Source: Paenibacillus phytorum (lineage in GTDB: Bacteria; Bacillota; Bacilli; Paenibacillales; NBRC-103111). From it: a stretch of DNA of 64,000 nt. The position numbers were made by a program, and so were the translations under genes. Below are positions 34,272-44,046 of this stretch, one piece after another. Under the pieces are notes generated by a model, which saw only the letters and a list, made by a program, of their open reading frames with translations, had not been told where the DNA came from and made no database searches. Every line of letters begins with the position of its first letter. Position 1 is the first letter of the stretch. Where the stretch lies: assembly GCF_013141715.1 (NCBI RefSeq), contig NZ_WHOA01000085.1, forward strand, positions 1 to 64,000. The letters run 5' to 3'.

Positions 34272-34454
34272 ATGAACTTTTATATTAACCATATTAAAAT
34301 CAACTCCATCGCCAACCTGGGCTCCCTCAATATAGGCTACAACATTTTGTCGGATAACAGGGCGACGGAGATTGCGGAAGGCGTGAACGAGAAGACGTCC
34401 GCCGTGGTTCCGGAAGAAGAGTTGATACCGCCCATACACCCTGTAGCCAAATGA
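34272..34454 (+). CDS. GerPB/GerPD-like spore germination protein
   Basis: The product has 60 residues, starting MNFYINHIKINSIANLGSLNIG at 34272. The N-terminal MNFYIN-x-I-x-IN pattern followed by a LNIG motif resembles GerPB and GerPD. A GAGAGCGCAAGC sequence precedes the start. It is shorter than typical GerPB, with an acidic, Pro-rich tail (EEELIPPIHP). It starts 13 bp after the previous gene, consistent with one operon. Confidence 0.65.
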   Translation: MNFYINHIKINSIANLGSLNIGYNILSDNRATEIAEGVNEKTSAVVPEEELIPPIHPVAK

Positions 34455-34502
34455 TCGGTGGCTGTAAAGTCAAGTTTTTCCATACCTGAAGGAGGCGGCA
34501 TC

Positions 34503-34886
34503 ATGTATGATGCACATGCTTATCTGCACTCCTGTATATGCCAATTCGAACAAAGAATTGCCATGCTAGAGTTTAAGCAATGCGAGTTGAAGGCGGAAAA
34601 TCAACGATTGAAAGATCAGCTCCAGGCTCAACTGAAGGATCATCTGGATAACCAGCTCAAAGAGAAGCTGAACAATTATTTGGCCGATCTAAAGCACACA
34701 ACGCCCCCGAATATTACCTACAAAATTCAGGAACTGCACGTAAACGAGCTGAAAGGTACGCTGAACATCGGTCTGACGTCCACCGCAACTACCGAAGAGT
34801 TGCACGGTATGATCGACAAGCTGAAAACCAATCAGGGGCATACCACCGAAAACATGTTTTTTTCACAGGATTCAGAGAGCCCCTAG
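34503..34886 (+). CDS. gerPC: GerPC-like spore germination protein, shortened
   Basis: The product has 127 residues, starting MYDAHAYLHSC; the start is set by AAGGAGG 7 nt upstream. The N-terminal 70 residues form a long Glu/Lys/Leu coiled coil. NITYKIQELHVNELKGTLNIGL near residues 85-106 matches the conserved core of GerPC. Typical GerPC is longer (about 200 residues), so the C-terminal region is missing or reduced here. Last gene of the cluster. Confidence 0.7.
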   Translation: MYDAHAYLHSCICQFEQRIAMLEFKQCELKAENQRLKDQLQAQLKDHLDNQLKEKLNNYLADLKHTTPPNITYKIQELHVNELKGTLNIGLTSTATTEELHGMIDKLKTNQGHTTENMFFSQDSESP

Positions 34887-34991
34887 GGTCACCCATTAAA
34901 CCTGTAGCAATTCCAACTAGGATCAGTGGTATATGTCCGAATTTCGCCAATTCGAGTCATTAGGAGAGATGAATAGGTTTTCGATAATCTG

Positions 34992-35030
34992 CAAAAAAAA
35001 AGAGAGGATAGCATAATGCCATCCTCCTGA
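34992..35030 (-). terminator. terminator downstream of the GH31 gene
   Basis: GAGGATGGCATTATGCTATCCTC followed leftward by T9; a classical terminator for the long sugar operon. Confidence 0.85.
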
Positions 35031-35061
35031 ATGATCCGTATTGCAAATGGGGGTATTTTTC

Positions 35062-38000
35062 TTAATGATTGTCTGATTGATCATGAGGCACTATGACGAT
35101 AGCAGAAGTAACCGTTTGGTTGCCCGCTTTGTCCGTTGCTGTATAGGTTATGGTATAGATGCGACCTTTTTCTGCACGTAAACTAAATGAAGTGGCCGCA
35201 GTACCGATATTAGCCCCAATGTCACCTTGACCACTATCCGGCTCATTGCTGGTAATGGAGGTTAACACCACAGAGGCAACGCCTGACGCAGCATCGCTCG
35301 AATTCAGCGTAGCATGAATCGTCACCATTTTATGATTCGCCGGCCATATTGACGTATTATCTAATTGAACGGTTAATACTGGAGCCGTTTTGTCAATCTT
35401 GAACTCGATGGTTTTGATCGGTTCTACATTGCCTGCTAGATCCGTGCTGCGATAACCGACCTTATAGTTCCCTTCACCAAAGGCAGGAATGGAACCGGTA
35501 TAGGCAATCCAACCCCCGTCATTCACTTGGTATTCTGTTTTTGCCATGCCATATACATTATCACTTACAGAGAAGCTTACCGTTACATCCGACATATACC
35601 ATCCGTTGCTGCCATTAGGTGCAGTCGGACTTAAAGATGCGACACTTACGGGTGCAATCTTATCGATATTGCTTATGACAATGCTAGTTACATTGGATAC
35701 GTTACCTGCCGCATCCGTTCCTCTTGCATACACGGTTTCATTTGCTAAAAGGACAATAGGTGCCGTGTACGCTGTCCATGTGCCACTTGCGCCCACTTTA
35801 TATTCCTTCACCGCTGCGTCAGTTGGATAGTTAATCGTTACCGTGACACCTGTGTTCGTCGGTGCTGTAATATCTGCAGCTAAGGTTGCATCTGCTGGTG
35901 GTGTTGTATCAATGACCAATTTCACCACTACCGCAGCAGTGGCCTGCTTTCCTCCGTACGTTGCCGTAACGACGGTTTCACCTTGCGATACACCGATGAT
36001 CGTACCGCTCGTAACCGTTGCGAATGAAGTATTCCCGACCTCGAACATAGATGCCGTTGTCACGTCTTGATTTGTACCGTCCGAATACTGTCCGGTCACT
36101 TTCACCGCTGCGGATTGTCCTTTATACACTTCATAGCTCGCTGCGTCAAACGCGAGTGTTTGCAGCGTCGGTGCTTCAACGATCTTATAAACGTTCAGTT
36201 CGGATGCGGAAGCAAAGTTGCCTGCACCCGCAGTTGCTTCAAGCTTGATGTAAGAAGCATTTACTGGAGCGAAGTTCACTTCTTTCAGCAAGTTGTTTTG
36301 CAGCCACGCACCGCTTGCTACTTTCGTATATTGCACACCGTCTTGGCTGACGTATACGTTGTATGCAGTGATTGTGCCGTTACCGCCATCGGGACGGGGC
36401 AAATAGTCCAGTTTGCTGATTTTGTAAGCTCCACCCAAATTCAAGATAATCGATTGTGGCAGTGGATCGGTACCGAACCATTTGATATGCCACCACGTGT
36501 TCACATCGCCGTCGAGTGCATTGCTTGGGTCATCTCCAGGTTGGAAGCTTGTAGCCGTTGCCGTCATTTGGCTTTGCGTAATTTTCACCAAACCTGTTTG
36601 CCCGGTTACGGTGACATCCACAGTCGCTTTGAAGCCTCCATCCGCCGTAGTGACCGTAATTGTTGCCGTGCCTGCTCCTTTTGGAGATACGACGCCGTTT
36701 CCGTCCACCATCGCGATGCCCGGATTACTGCTGCTCCACGTAACCGAAGTGTTCGCCGCATTCAGAGGCGCTACCGCTGCCTCTAGAGCAACAGGCGCAT
36801 CAAGTACATTCAAATTCAATGCCGTTTGATTCAGCGTTACACCAGTCACAGGCGCCGTTCCGATGATTGGTAAGCCAATCAGCTTCACATCCGCGATGCT
36901 TGCTTTCGTATTTGCGTCTGGCAGCCCGGTAATTGTAATTCTTACATAGCGTCCTTGGCTGCCGAATGTATCTTTCAGCACTTGACCAGCTTCGGTATTG
37001 TTCATACGGTTTAACACTTGAATCCAGTTACTGCTGCCCGCTTCCCGGACTTCCAGCTTGTATTTGTACACTTTGTCGCTCTGTCCAAACGAAATCTCTA
37101 ATCCTTGGATCGAATGCATTTTACCCAAATCGGCGGACCAAACATGACCCTGGTTGGCATCATTTGCCGACCACATCGTAGCCGCATTGCCGTCGTTGGC
37201 ATTACTTGCTGGGAACGCCGGATCCACACTGTCTGCCGTTGCCGGCTTGCCTTTCAAAATGTCACCCAAAGTAGGCGGTGCCTGAGGCGTTTCATATACA
37301 TCAAGTTCGGAAGCGGATACGAAGCCGCCTACTGCCACTACCGCCTCTAATTTCACATAACGCGCATCCACAGGCGTAAATTGGATATATTTCTTTATAT
37401 TGTTGCGAACCCAGGTCCCCGTACTGACTTGGGTATAGTTCGTTCCATCGGTGCTTACATACAGATTGTAGGTCGTAATCGTGCCATTTCCAGCATCCGT
37501 ACGCGGTGCGTAACGGAATTGGCTGATGTTGCGAACCTTGCCGAGATCAAGAATAATCGATTGCGGTAGTTTGTCAGAACCGTCCCATTTCGTATGCCAG
37601 ACGGAATTCGAATCGCCGTCAATGGCTTTGGACGCTTCACTGCCCGGTTGGAAGCTCTTTGCTGTAGCTGTCATCTGATTTTTCGGAATCGCCAGCGGTA
37701 TCGGAACAGAAGCGTCTCGGTACACGTTCAGTTCAGCTGCAGCCGCAAAACCATTAACACCAGCTGTCGCTTCCAATTTTACATACTGCGCTTCCACGGT
37801 AGTGAATGTCGCTGTTTTTTCTAGCTTATCCGCATTCCATGCACCGGTGGCCACCTTCGTGAAGTTGGTTCCATCCGTGCTCACATAGACGTTATAAGCT
37901 GTAATAATACCATCCGAGCCTAAATATTGTCTCGGCAAATATTTCAATTTATTGACGGAAAGCTTCGTGCCGAGATTGAGCGTGATCGACTGTGGTAGCG

Positions 38001-40464
38001 GTGTGCTGCCATCCAGCTTAGTGCTCCAGATAGTCTCTATGCTGCCATCCAACGCATTAGCTACAGGACTTGTAGCATCGGTGCTCGTAGCCGTTGCTAC
38101 GATGTCAGCCTGTACGATTTTCGTCGGATCGTTATCTGGTTCTGGCAGCGAAATGACAACTGCGTCTGTAAGTGGAGTCGTATCTGCCACAAAACCGGCC
38201 ACTGTCAATTCAAAGCCTTGATCCGCCGGCATATCCGGCGTTTTCACATATACGATGCCGCCTTTATCCGCGCTATCATAGTACCAGCCGCTTGCAGCGC
38301 TCGCCCATTCTGTTTTACTTGCATATTCCGTATAATTGGAGCCGCCAACTACAACGCTTGCCGGTTTCGCATGCATATGAATTTGGAATTGGTTCGTACG
38401 CGCAGCCAGTTTGCCACTGTAATCGCCTACGCTCGCCCCTACTTGAACTTTTAAGTCGCCTGTTCCAGTTTCAGGAGCGATCGAAGTAATAAGTGTTTTC
38501 GCAAATTTGCCATTACGGTGCTCTCTCGAAACGCCGTCATCCTCATACATCGTGAAGGTAGAGGTTTTGTAAGGATAGATGTCGTACGTAATCGGATTCG
38601 GTTGCACTTGACCGTCATACAGCGATTCCGGATACATTGGGATAATTGCCCCTGCTTTGACGAGAAGCGGCAAACGACTTAGCGGAGCGCTGTATTCGTC
38701 CAGCATTTTGGAGCCGTAATGCTCTGTACCTGTCCAGTAGTCGATCCATTTGCCTTTCGGCAAGTATATGCCGTTTCTTACCGCAGTATCTTTGTATACA
38801 GGCGCAACCAACAGTGACTGCCCAGACATGAATTGGTACTGTGTCAATGTGTTCTTCGTATTCGGGTCGTTCGGGAATTCATACACCATCCCTCTCGCCA
38901 TCGGTGCACCCGATTCATAAGCTTCGTTCAAATACGTGTAGAAGTAAGGCGTTAAGCGCTGTCTGAGCTTCAAAATATCGCGGTTATAGCTTGTGTATGG
39001 CTCTCCATAACGCCAAGGCTGTTTATCTACCGATGCCCAACCGGACATACTCATAAGGATCGGTGTGAATGCTTTCCACTGCAAATCACGTACATAGGTC
39101 TGGGCACTGCCGCCAAAGATCCCATCCACGTCACCGGTAGCGTAGTTCATGCCTGACAGCCCCGCACCGATCACGGAAGGAATATGAAAGCGGATATATT
39201 CCCAGTTCCCGGATTGATCTCCCGACCAAACGGTTGAGTAACGCTGCGTACCTGCCCATCCGCCGACGGACCATACGAAACCGCGATCGTTTGAGTTGTT
39301 TTCAACCCCTTGATGCGCTTGTTTTGTTGCATCAAGAGCAAAGTCGTACCCTGGTCCGACCCAAGCTACGTCCAGCTTGTTCAAGCGAGTTCCAGCCACT
39401 CCTACCTCTGTTGCGATATTAGCAAGACCATTCTGCGTCCACAGGCCGGTGTAAAAGCCTAAATCATGAAGCTGTTGAACAGTGCTTGGCAACTGCACAT
39501 ACCCGCAGCCGTATCCGTCGTTCGGCAGAAGCCAACCGCCCGGCATGTCGTTGGTGCGGAAGCCTTGAGCAACTTTCAGCACATCCGGCGTCGTAAGCTT
39601 ATTCGGCTTGTTAGCACCCGTATTGCTTGTGTTATAACAATCCGCATCCCCCATACTCATTCCCCATCTAGGAATCAGTGAAGGCTTGCCGGTCAAATCC
39701 GTATAGCCATTCAAAATATCTTTGAACGTATCGCCATAAAAGTAATACGCGTCAAATCGGTTCTCATTATGTGTCAGCTGAGTGGGACTGCCGAAATCGT
39801 ATGTTCCATCTTGGAATGTGTTCCGCAGTACGCCGTAGCCAGCCGTGCTCAGATAAAACGGAGACGGATTGGACACGGTGCCGCTACCCCAGTCGCCGAA
39901 GTTTTTGGCAATCTTAATCGTCTTGTCACGGTGAGAGAAAAATCCGTTCTGCATCCCTCCGCCGTAGTAATACTCATCTGCTCCTCGTACAAGCTTTTGA
40001 GTTGTCGATGATGAGCTGTAGTTTAACGGAGACTCCTCTTGCCATACGACAGTCGCATTGTCACTCTTGTACATCGCGAATTTGAGCGGACTTTTGTAGG
40101 CGCGTAAAACGAATTTGCCCGTCGCGATTTTGTAGTAGCTGCCCTCATCTGACCAATTTACAGCAACCGGACCAAAATCTTCCTTCACGACGATCGGCTC
40201 TTTTGGCGTTGCCGAGCTTTTACCGGCTAGCGTTTGAAAATTACCGCCTACTCCAAGCCATATACGAACCATGTCATCGCGATTAAAAACAACTTTCACC
40301 TTATCGGAACCGGACGTGATCGTAAATGTCTTAGCATCTGTTTTCTCAAAATTCGTTATGTCGCCAACCGCTGCTGCATGAGTCGTTGTTCCACCAATGA
40401 AAAGAATCGCTAATACGAACACCAGGCAAAAAGCAAACCCAAAAGCGTTTTTAAGCGTCTTCAA
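35062..40464 (-). CDS. secreted multidomain GH31 glycosidase with four F5/8-type carbohydrate-binding modules
   Basis: The product has about 1800 residues. Start TTG at 40464 is preferred: GAGGAG lies 10 nt upstream and it gives a compact signal peptide (FCLVFVLAILFIGGTTTHAAA). ATG 40485 is possible. The GH31 N-domain and barrel span about 40-560, with VAWVGPGYDFAL and the acid/base-type WSGDQSGNW; a C-terminal beta domain follows (MYEDDGVSREH). Then come F5/8C (CBM32-like) modules at about 785-915, 920-1055, 1060-1190 and 1290-1420, two Ig-like Big2 domains, and Ig/OmpL47-like repeats. It releases alpha-linked sugars from a polymer or mucin-type glycan for the upstream transporter. Exact linkage unknown. 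Confidence 0.87.
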   Translation of the reverse strand: MKTLKNAFGFAFCLVFVLAILFIGGTTTHAAAVGDITNFEKTDAKTFTITSGSDKVKVVFNRDDMVRIWLGVGGNFQTLAGKSSATPKEPIVVKEDFGPVAVNWSDEGSYYKIATGKFVLRAYKSPLKFAMYKSDNATVVWQEESPLNYSSSSTTQKLVRGADEYYYGGGMQNGFFSHRDKTIKIAKNFGDWGSGTVSNPSPFYLSTAGYGVLRNTFQDGTYDFGSPTQLTHNENRFDAYYFYGDTFKDILNGYTDLTGKPSLIPRWGMSMGDADCYNTSNTGANKPNKLTTPDVLKVAQGFRTNDMPGGWLLPNDGYGCGYVQLPSTVQQLHDLGFYTGLWTQNGLANIATEVGVAGTRLNKLDVAWVGPGYDFALDATKQAHQGVENNSNDRGFVWSVGGWAGTQRYSTVWSGDQSGNWEYIRFHIPSVIGAGLSGMNYATGDVDGIFGGSAQTYVRDLQWKAFTPILMSMSGWASVDKQPWRYGEPYTSYNRDILKLRQRLTPYFYTYLNEAYESGAPMARGMVYEFPNDPNTKNTLTQYQFMSGQSLLVAPVYKDTAVRNGIYLPKGKWIDYWTGTEHYGSKMLDEYSAPLSRLPLLVKAGAIIPMYPESLYDGQVQPNPITYDIYPYKTSTFTMYEDDGVSREHRNGKFAKTLITSIAPETGTGDLKVQVGASVGDYSGKLAARTNQFQIHMHAKPASVVVGGSNYTEYASKTEWASAASGWYYDSADKGGIVYVKTPDMPADQGFELTVAGFVADTTPLTDAVVISLPEPDNDPTKIVQADIVATATSTDATSPVANALDGSIETIWSTKLDGSTPLPQSITLNLGTKLSVNKLKYLPRQYLGSDGIITAYNVYVSTDGTNFTKVATGAWNADKLEKTATFTTVEAQYVKLEATAGVNGFAAAAELNVYRDASVPIPLAIPKNQMTATAKSFQPGSEASKAIDGDSNSVWHTKWDGSDKLPQSIILDLGKVRNISQFRYAPRTDAGNGTITTYNLYVSTDGTNYTQVSTGTWVRNNIKKYIQFTPVDARYVKLEAVVAVGGFVSASELDVYETPQAPPTLGDILKGKPATADSVDPAFPASNANDGNAATMWSANDANQGHVWSADLGKMHSIQGLEISFGQSDKVYKYKLEVREAGSSNWIQVLNRMNNTEAGQVLKDTFGSQGRYVRITITGLPDANTKASIADVKLIGLPIIGTAPVTGVTLNQTALNLNVLDAPVALEAAVAPLNAANTSVTWSSSNPGIAMVDGNGVVSPKGAGTATITVTTADGGFKATVDVTVTGQTGLVKITQSQMTATATSFQPGDDPSNALDGDVNTWWHIKWFGTDPLPQSIILNLGGAYKISKLDYLPRPDGGNGTITAYNVYVSQDGVQYTKVASGAWLQNNLLKEVNFAPVNASYIKLEATAGAGNFASASELNVYKIVEAPTLQTLAFDAASYEVYKGQSAAVKVTGQYSDGTNQDVTTASMFEVGNTSFATVTSGTIIGVSQGETVVTATYGGKQATAAVVVKLVIDTTPPADATLAADITAPTNTGVTVTINYPTDAAVKEYKVGASGTWTAYTAPIVLLANETVYARGTDAAGNVSNVTSIVISNIDKIAPVSVASLSPTAPNGSNGWYMSDVTVSFSVSDNVYGMAKTEYQVNDGGWIAYTGSIPAFGEGNYKVGYRSTDLAGNVEPIKTIEFKIDKTAPVLTVQLDNTSIWPANHKMVTIHATLNSSDAASGVASVVLTSITSNEPDSGQGDIGANIGTAATSFSLRAEKGRIYTITYTATDKAGNQTVTSAIVIVPHDQSDNH

Positions 40465-40516
40465 ATCATACACTCTCCTCTTCATTCTCAACTTTGGCCA
40501 ATCTACCGAGGGGTTC

Positions 40517-41365
40517 TTAACCCTTTAATGCCCCAGCCGTAATCCCTCCTGTAATTTGTTTTTGGAAAATGCTATAAAAAATAATCGTCGGACCCATAGA
40601 AATGATCAGGGCTGCGAAAAGAGGTCCCCATTCTGTCCTGTACTGCATTTCACCTTGCATGACCGCAATGGCTACCGGTATCGTATATTTCGTTGGATCA
40701 TTAATAAGCACAAGTGCAAAAACGTATTCATTCCATATATTCAGCACAGTAATAATAGCCACAGACATCAATCCCGGCTTAGCGAGTGGAAGCATGATCC
40801 GGAAAAAAATCCCGTAATGGGAAGCACCATCAATAGAAGCCGCTTCTTCTAGTTCACTTGGCAGTGATTTGAAAAAACTGACTAAGACGAAAACGGCAAA
40901 GGGCACTGCCGTTACCATGTAAACTAAAATTAGGCCGAACAAATTGTTAGTTAGATGAAGATCATTCAGCAAAAAGAATAAGGGGATGATGCCAAGAAAT
41001 GTTGGAATCATCATGTAGGAAAGATATGAATAATAAAGCAATCCATTTCCTCTAAACGTAAATCGGGCAATCACATAGGCCGTCGTAGCCGATAAGAGCA
41101 CGCCAAATACTGTGCTTACTATTGTCACCAAAAGAGAATTCATAAAATTTTGACCAAAGTTATATTTTTCCCACACAAATGAAAAATTGGACCAAAGCAA
41201 AGGGAGCTTCGGCAGATCCCACGGTTTGCCTAAGAAAAACTGCTGATTATCTTTTAATGAGCTAAAGACTGTCCAAAGCAGCGGATAAAGAATACATAGC
41301 GACCAAACAATAAGACAAAATTTGAAAAACAACCGAAATACAGGATTGACTACACCTTGACCCAT
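40517..41365 (-). CDS. carbohydrate ABC transporter permease (MalG-type)
   Basis: The product has 282 residues and six membrane helices. The EAA loop reads LEEAASIDGASHYGIFFRIMLPL, typical for MalG-family inner-membrane subunits. It is downstream of the partner permease (13 bp gap) and just upstream of the GH31 gene, all leftward. No ATPase is encoded nearby; a shared MsmX-like ATPase elsewhere is expected. Confidence 0.92.
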   Translation of the reverse strand: MGQGVVNPVFRLFFKFCLIVWSLCILYPLLWTVFSSLKDNQQFFLGKPWDLPKLPLLWSNFSFVWEKYNFGQNFMNSLLVTIVSTVFGVLLSATTAYVIARFTFRGNGLLYYSYLSYMMIPTFLGIIPLFFLLNDLHLTNNLFGLILVYMVTAVPFAVFVLVSFFKSLPSELEEAASIDGASHYGIFFRIMLPLAKPGLMSVAIITVLNIWNEYVFALVLINDPTKYTIPVAIAVMQGEMQYRTEWGPLFAALIISMGPTIIFYSIFQKQITGGITAGALKG

Positions 41366-41378
41366 AAGAATAACTCCT

Positions 41379-42332
41379 CTACGTTAATTCAATGGTTTCT
41401 CTCTTCATCAGCCTCTGAAGGGTTGCTGTGGTTATTAATGAGAGAACCAAAATGAGGACGCCAATCGCTGACGCATAACTGAATTTACCGAATTTGAATG
41501 CATTCAAATACAAATAGGAGCCCATAACCTGTGTGGCGTTATCTACTCCGCCTTCAAAGGTCATAATCGTGACGATGACGAATGATCCATTAAGTGTCGT
41601 CATGACGATCCATAGAACGGATGTCTTGATTTGTTCCCACGACAAGGGAAGGGTAATCAGCCAAAACTGATGCCATTGTGACGCCCCATCAATGTCAGCT
41701 GATTCAAATAACGACGATGGGATACTAAGAATACCGGCAACCAGCAATATGATCGTAAAGCCTATACCTGCCCATATAGAGGGTGGCAAGAGCGCAAATA
41801 TCGACCATTTATCGCCTAACCAAGCGAAATCGTACTTTTTATCTGTAAATAAAGAAATAAAGGAATTCAAAAATCCAAGGTTTGGATTATACACATAACG
41901 CCATAGGACGCCGACCACAACAACAGAAAGCACATTAGGTATAAAGAAAATGATCCGATAAATACCCGCGCCTTTGATGTTGAAACGGGTTAACGCTACC
42001 GCGAAGAACATGGACAGGACCATAAAACCAATGACTTTGCCGAAGACAAGAATGTAATCGTTTCGAATTGTCTTCATGATCACACTGTCATGCATCATCT
42101 CATTGAAATTTCCAAGACCGATAAAGTTATAGGTTTCAGAGCCGCCCGACCAATCAAACAAACTAAGATAAATACCTTTAAACATCGGGTAAACGGTAAA
42201 TACGAGATAAAGAAGCAAGGTTGGAAGGGTAAAGGAAAGAATGAAGATATTACGCTTCATCTTCGCTGTGCCGGTTCTAACACTTTTTTTCTGATCGATC
42301 ATGCCAGTAACGGCTGTCTTGCTCTCTTTCAT
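41379..42332 (-). CDS. sugar ABC transporter permease (MalF-type)
   Basis: The product has 317 residues, starting MKESKTAV after TTGGAGGAAAG, 12 nt downstream of a longer possible start. Six membrane helices follow a cytoplasmic basic N-terminus; the EAA loop is LFESADIDGASQWHQFWLITLPL. It forms the channel with the 40517-41365 permease for the sugar captured by the 42415-43791 binding protein. Confidence 0.9.
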   Translation of the reverse strand: MKESKTAVTGMIDQKKSVRTGTAKMKRNIFILSFTLPTLLLYLVFTVYPMFKGIYLSLFDWSGGSETYNFIGLGNFNEMMHDSVIMKTIRNDYILVFGKVIGFMVLSMFFAVALTRFNIKGAGIYRIIFFIPNVLSVVVVGVLWRYVYNPNLGFLNSFISLFTDKKYDFAWLGDKWSIFALLPPSIWAGIGFTIILLVAGILSIPSSLFESADIDGASQWHQFWLITLPLSWEQIKTSVLWIVMTTLNGSFVIVTIMTFEGGVDNATQVMGSYLYLNAFKFGKFSYASAIGVLILVLSLITTATLQRLMKRETIELT

Positions 42333-42355
42333 ACTTTCCTCCAATCTAAATTTCT

Positions 42356-42398
42356 GAATGATAATAAGGGACTCTTATGATCTCCCTCATTATCATTC
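42356..42398 (-). promoter_or_regulatory. intercistronic hairpin between binding-protein and permease genes
   Basis: GAATGATAATGAGGGA pairs with TCCCTTATTATCATTC with one mismatch, no U-run. Such hairpins stabilise upstream mRNA so that the binding protein is made in excess. Confidence 0.55.
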
Positions 42399-42414
42399 AA
42401 ATCCTTAATATGGC

Positions 42415-43791
42415 TTATTTCTTTTCTTTGGAGCGAATTTTATCAGTCGCTTCTTCCATGCGATCTGCCCACTGCTGCGGTGTAATTTCACCTTTGGTAA
42501 GAGCAACAGTTGCGTTGTTTCTCGCTGTTACTAGTTCCTCTGGAATAACGATTTCAGGCGCAACAACGGTATTCGGTGAATTATAGAATTTGGCTGCCTC
42601 TTTCGTTAGAGCCGGTGCATTCGTTCCTTCGAGATCCGCCTTGATGTTCGAAGGGGCTTTGGAAAGCTCTGCCCATGCCTTACTTTGCTTTTCTGTGAAA
42701 ATAAATTGCATGAACGCTTTGGCCGCTTCAGGGTTTTTCGCTTTCTTCGCTATTCCTACAGTAGAGGTGTATGGATTCGCTACGAATTTACCACCTTTGT
42801 CTTGACCAATGGAAGGTAAGAATCCAAATTCAAATCCTGCTGGAATGTCCTTCGCCATTTCACTCTCAACCCAAATGCCAGTCGGTATGAAAGCCGCTTT
42901 GTGTTGCAGCCATTGGGATTGGGAATCCGTGTGATTCAGAGCCGGTGACCCTTTGTCGATGAGGCCTTTATCTCTCATTCCCACAATTTTAGCAAGTGAT
43001 TTCATAACGGGTTCGCTTTTCCAAACACCTTTTTCGAGGGAGTTAATTTTCTTAAAGATGGATGTATCATAGTTGTTCATTGCAATAATCGTTGGGTCTA
43101 ATAAGCCCCCGTTGATGTAGTACGGATAAACCCCCGTATGGATGTAATCACTCATCTGGCCATCAGCTTTAATTTTTTCTCCTAAAGCCATGAAGCTTTC
43201 GAAGTCGGCAGGCGCTTGCCAGCCTTTATTCTTGAATAACGCTTTATCGTAGAACGTCCCCCAAGAACCGAAGACTAACGGAACGGCAAATGCTTTTCCT
43301 GGCTTATATTCCTCAGGCTGAGCGATCAGGAGATCGAGAATTTTCTTCCCATCTACGTTCTTCGCATCCTTCAACCAGTCTGTAATATCCATAAGTTGGT
43401 CATCGGTTACCATTTGTCTTGTATTGGAGCCGGCTCCATCGATGTAAACAAAATCTGGCGGGTTCCCTTGAATCCAGCGCGGTTTCATTTGATCATTAAT
43501 TTTCGCTCCAGCGGATTCTTTGATCTTAAGGTCCGGGTTCATCTTCTGGAAATCGCCAATGGCTTGTTTCCACCACGCGTCACCATACCCACCTACAAAA
43601 TACTGGATCTCAAAGTCTCCAGCAAGCTTTGTTCCCTCTGGCTTTGCGCTAGCAGCCGGTTTGGTGCTTTCGACCGGTTTTACACTTTCAGCGGGCTTCG
43701 TACCCGCATTGTTACTTCCGCAACCCGTTAGTGTAAGAAAAACAGTCGACAAAACCATACTCCATGCCATTGCTTTTTTTGAATTAATCAT
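42415..43791 (-). CDS. sugar ABC transporter substrate-binding lipoprotein
   Basis: The product has 458 residues with a lipoprotein signal (MVLSTVFLTLTGC) and a Pro/Lys/Ala linker before the two-lobed type-1 binding fold (IQYFVGGYGDAWWKQAIGDF, AFAVPLVFGSWGTFYD, AKAFMQFIFTEKQSK). It resembles binders of N-acetylglucosamine or chito-oligosaccharides (NgcE-like), though this is only a resemblance. AGGGAGG precedes the ATG. It heads the transport-hydrolase operon 43791-35062, ahead of two permeases and the GH31 enzyme. Confidence 0.9.
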   Translation of the reverse strand: MINSKKAMAWSMVLSTVFLTLTGCGSNNAGTKPAESVKPVESTKPAASAKPEGTKLAGDFEIQYFVGGYGDAWWKQAIGDFQKMNPDLKIKESAGAKINDQMKPRWIQGNPPDFVYIDGAGSNTRQMVTDDQLMDITDWLKDAKNVDGKKILDLLIAQPEEYKPGKAFAVPLVFGSWGTFYDKALFKNKGWQAPADFESFMALGEKIKADGQMSDYIHTGVYPYYINGGLLDPTIIAMNNYDTSIFKKINSLEKGVWKSEPVMKSLAKIVGMRDKGLIDKGSPALNHTDSQSQWLQHKAAFIPTGIWVESEMAKDIPAGFEFGFLPSIGQDKGGKFVANPYTSTVGIAKKAKNPEAAKAFMQFIFTEKQSKAWAELSKAPSNIKADLEGTNAPALTKEAAKFYNSPNTVVAPEIVIPEELVTARNNATVALTKGEITPQQWADRMEEATDKIRSKEKK

Positions 43792-44046
43792 TGAAACGAC
43801 CTCCCTAGAATTTTGCGGAGCATACCTGTTTCGGAAGCATCCACTTCGAACAATTGTCTATTGGTTCGTGCACCTTTATCATATTGATTTTCCCGGTATA
43901 CAACCATTGAAATTAGTACTGTAAATAGTTAAAAATGTACTGTCTTTTGTCATTTGGAGAACGATCACCTCTAAGCTTATACAAATTAAGCCCATGCAAT
44001 GTGATCTCCACTTCTTAAAATATTGATGCAGCAGCATATAAGCAAA

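Noticed and set aside
36067-36786. 239-codon rightward frame opposite the GH31 gene
   Set aside because: Its composition mirrors the repeated Ig/F5-8 coding sequence; Cys/Arg-rich nonsense translation.
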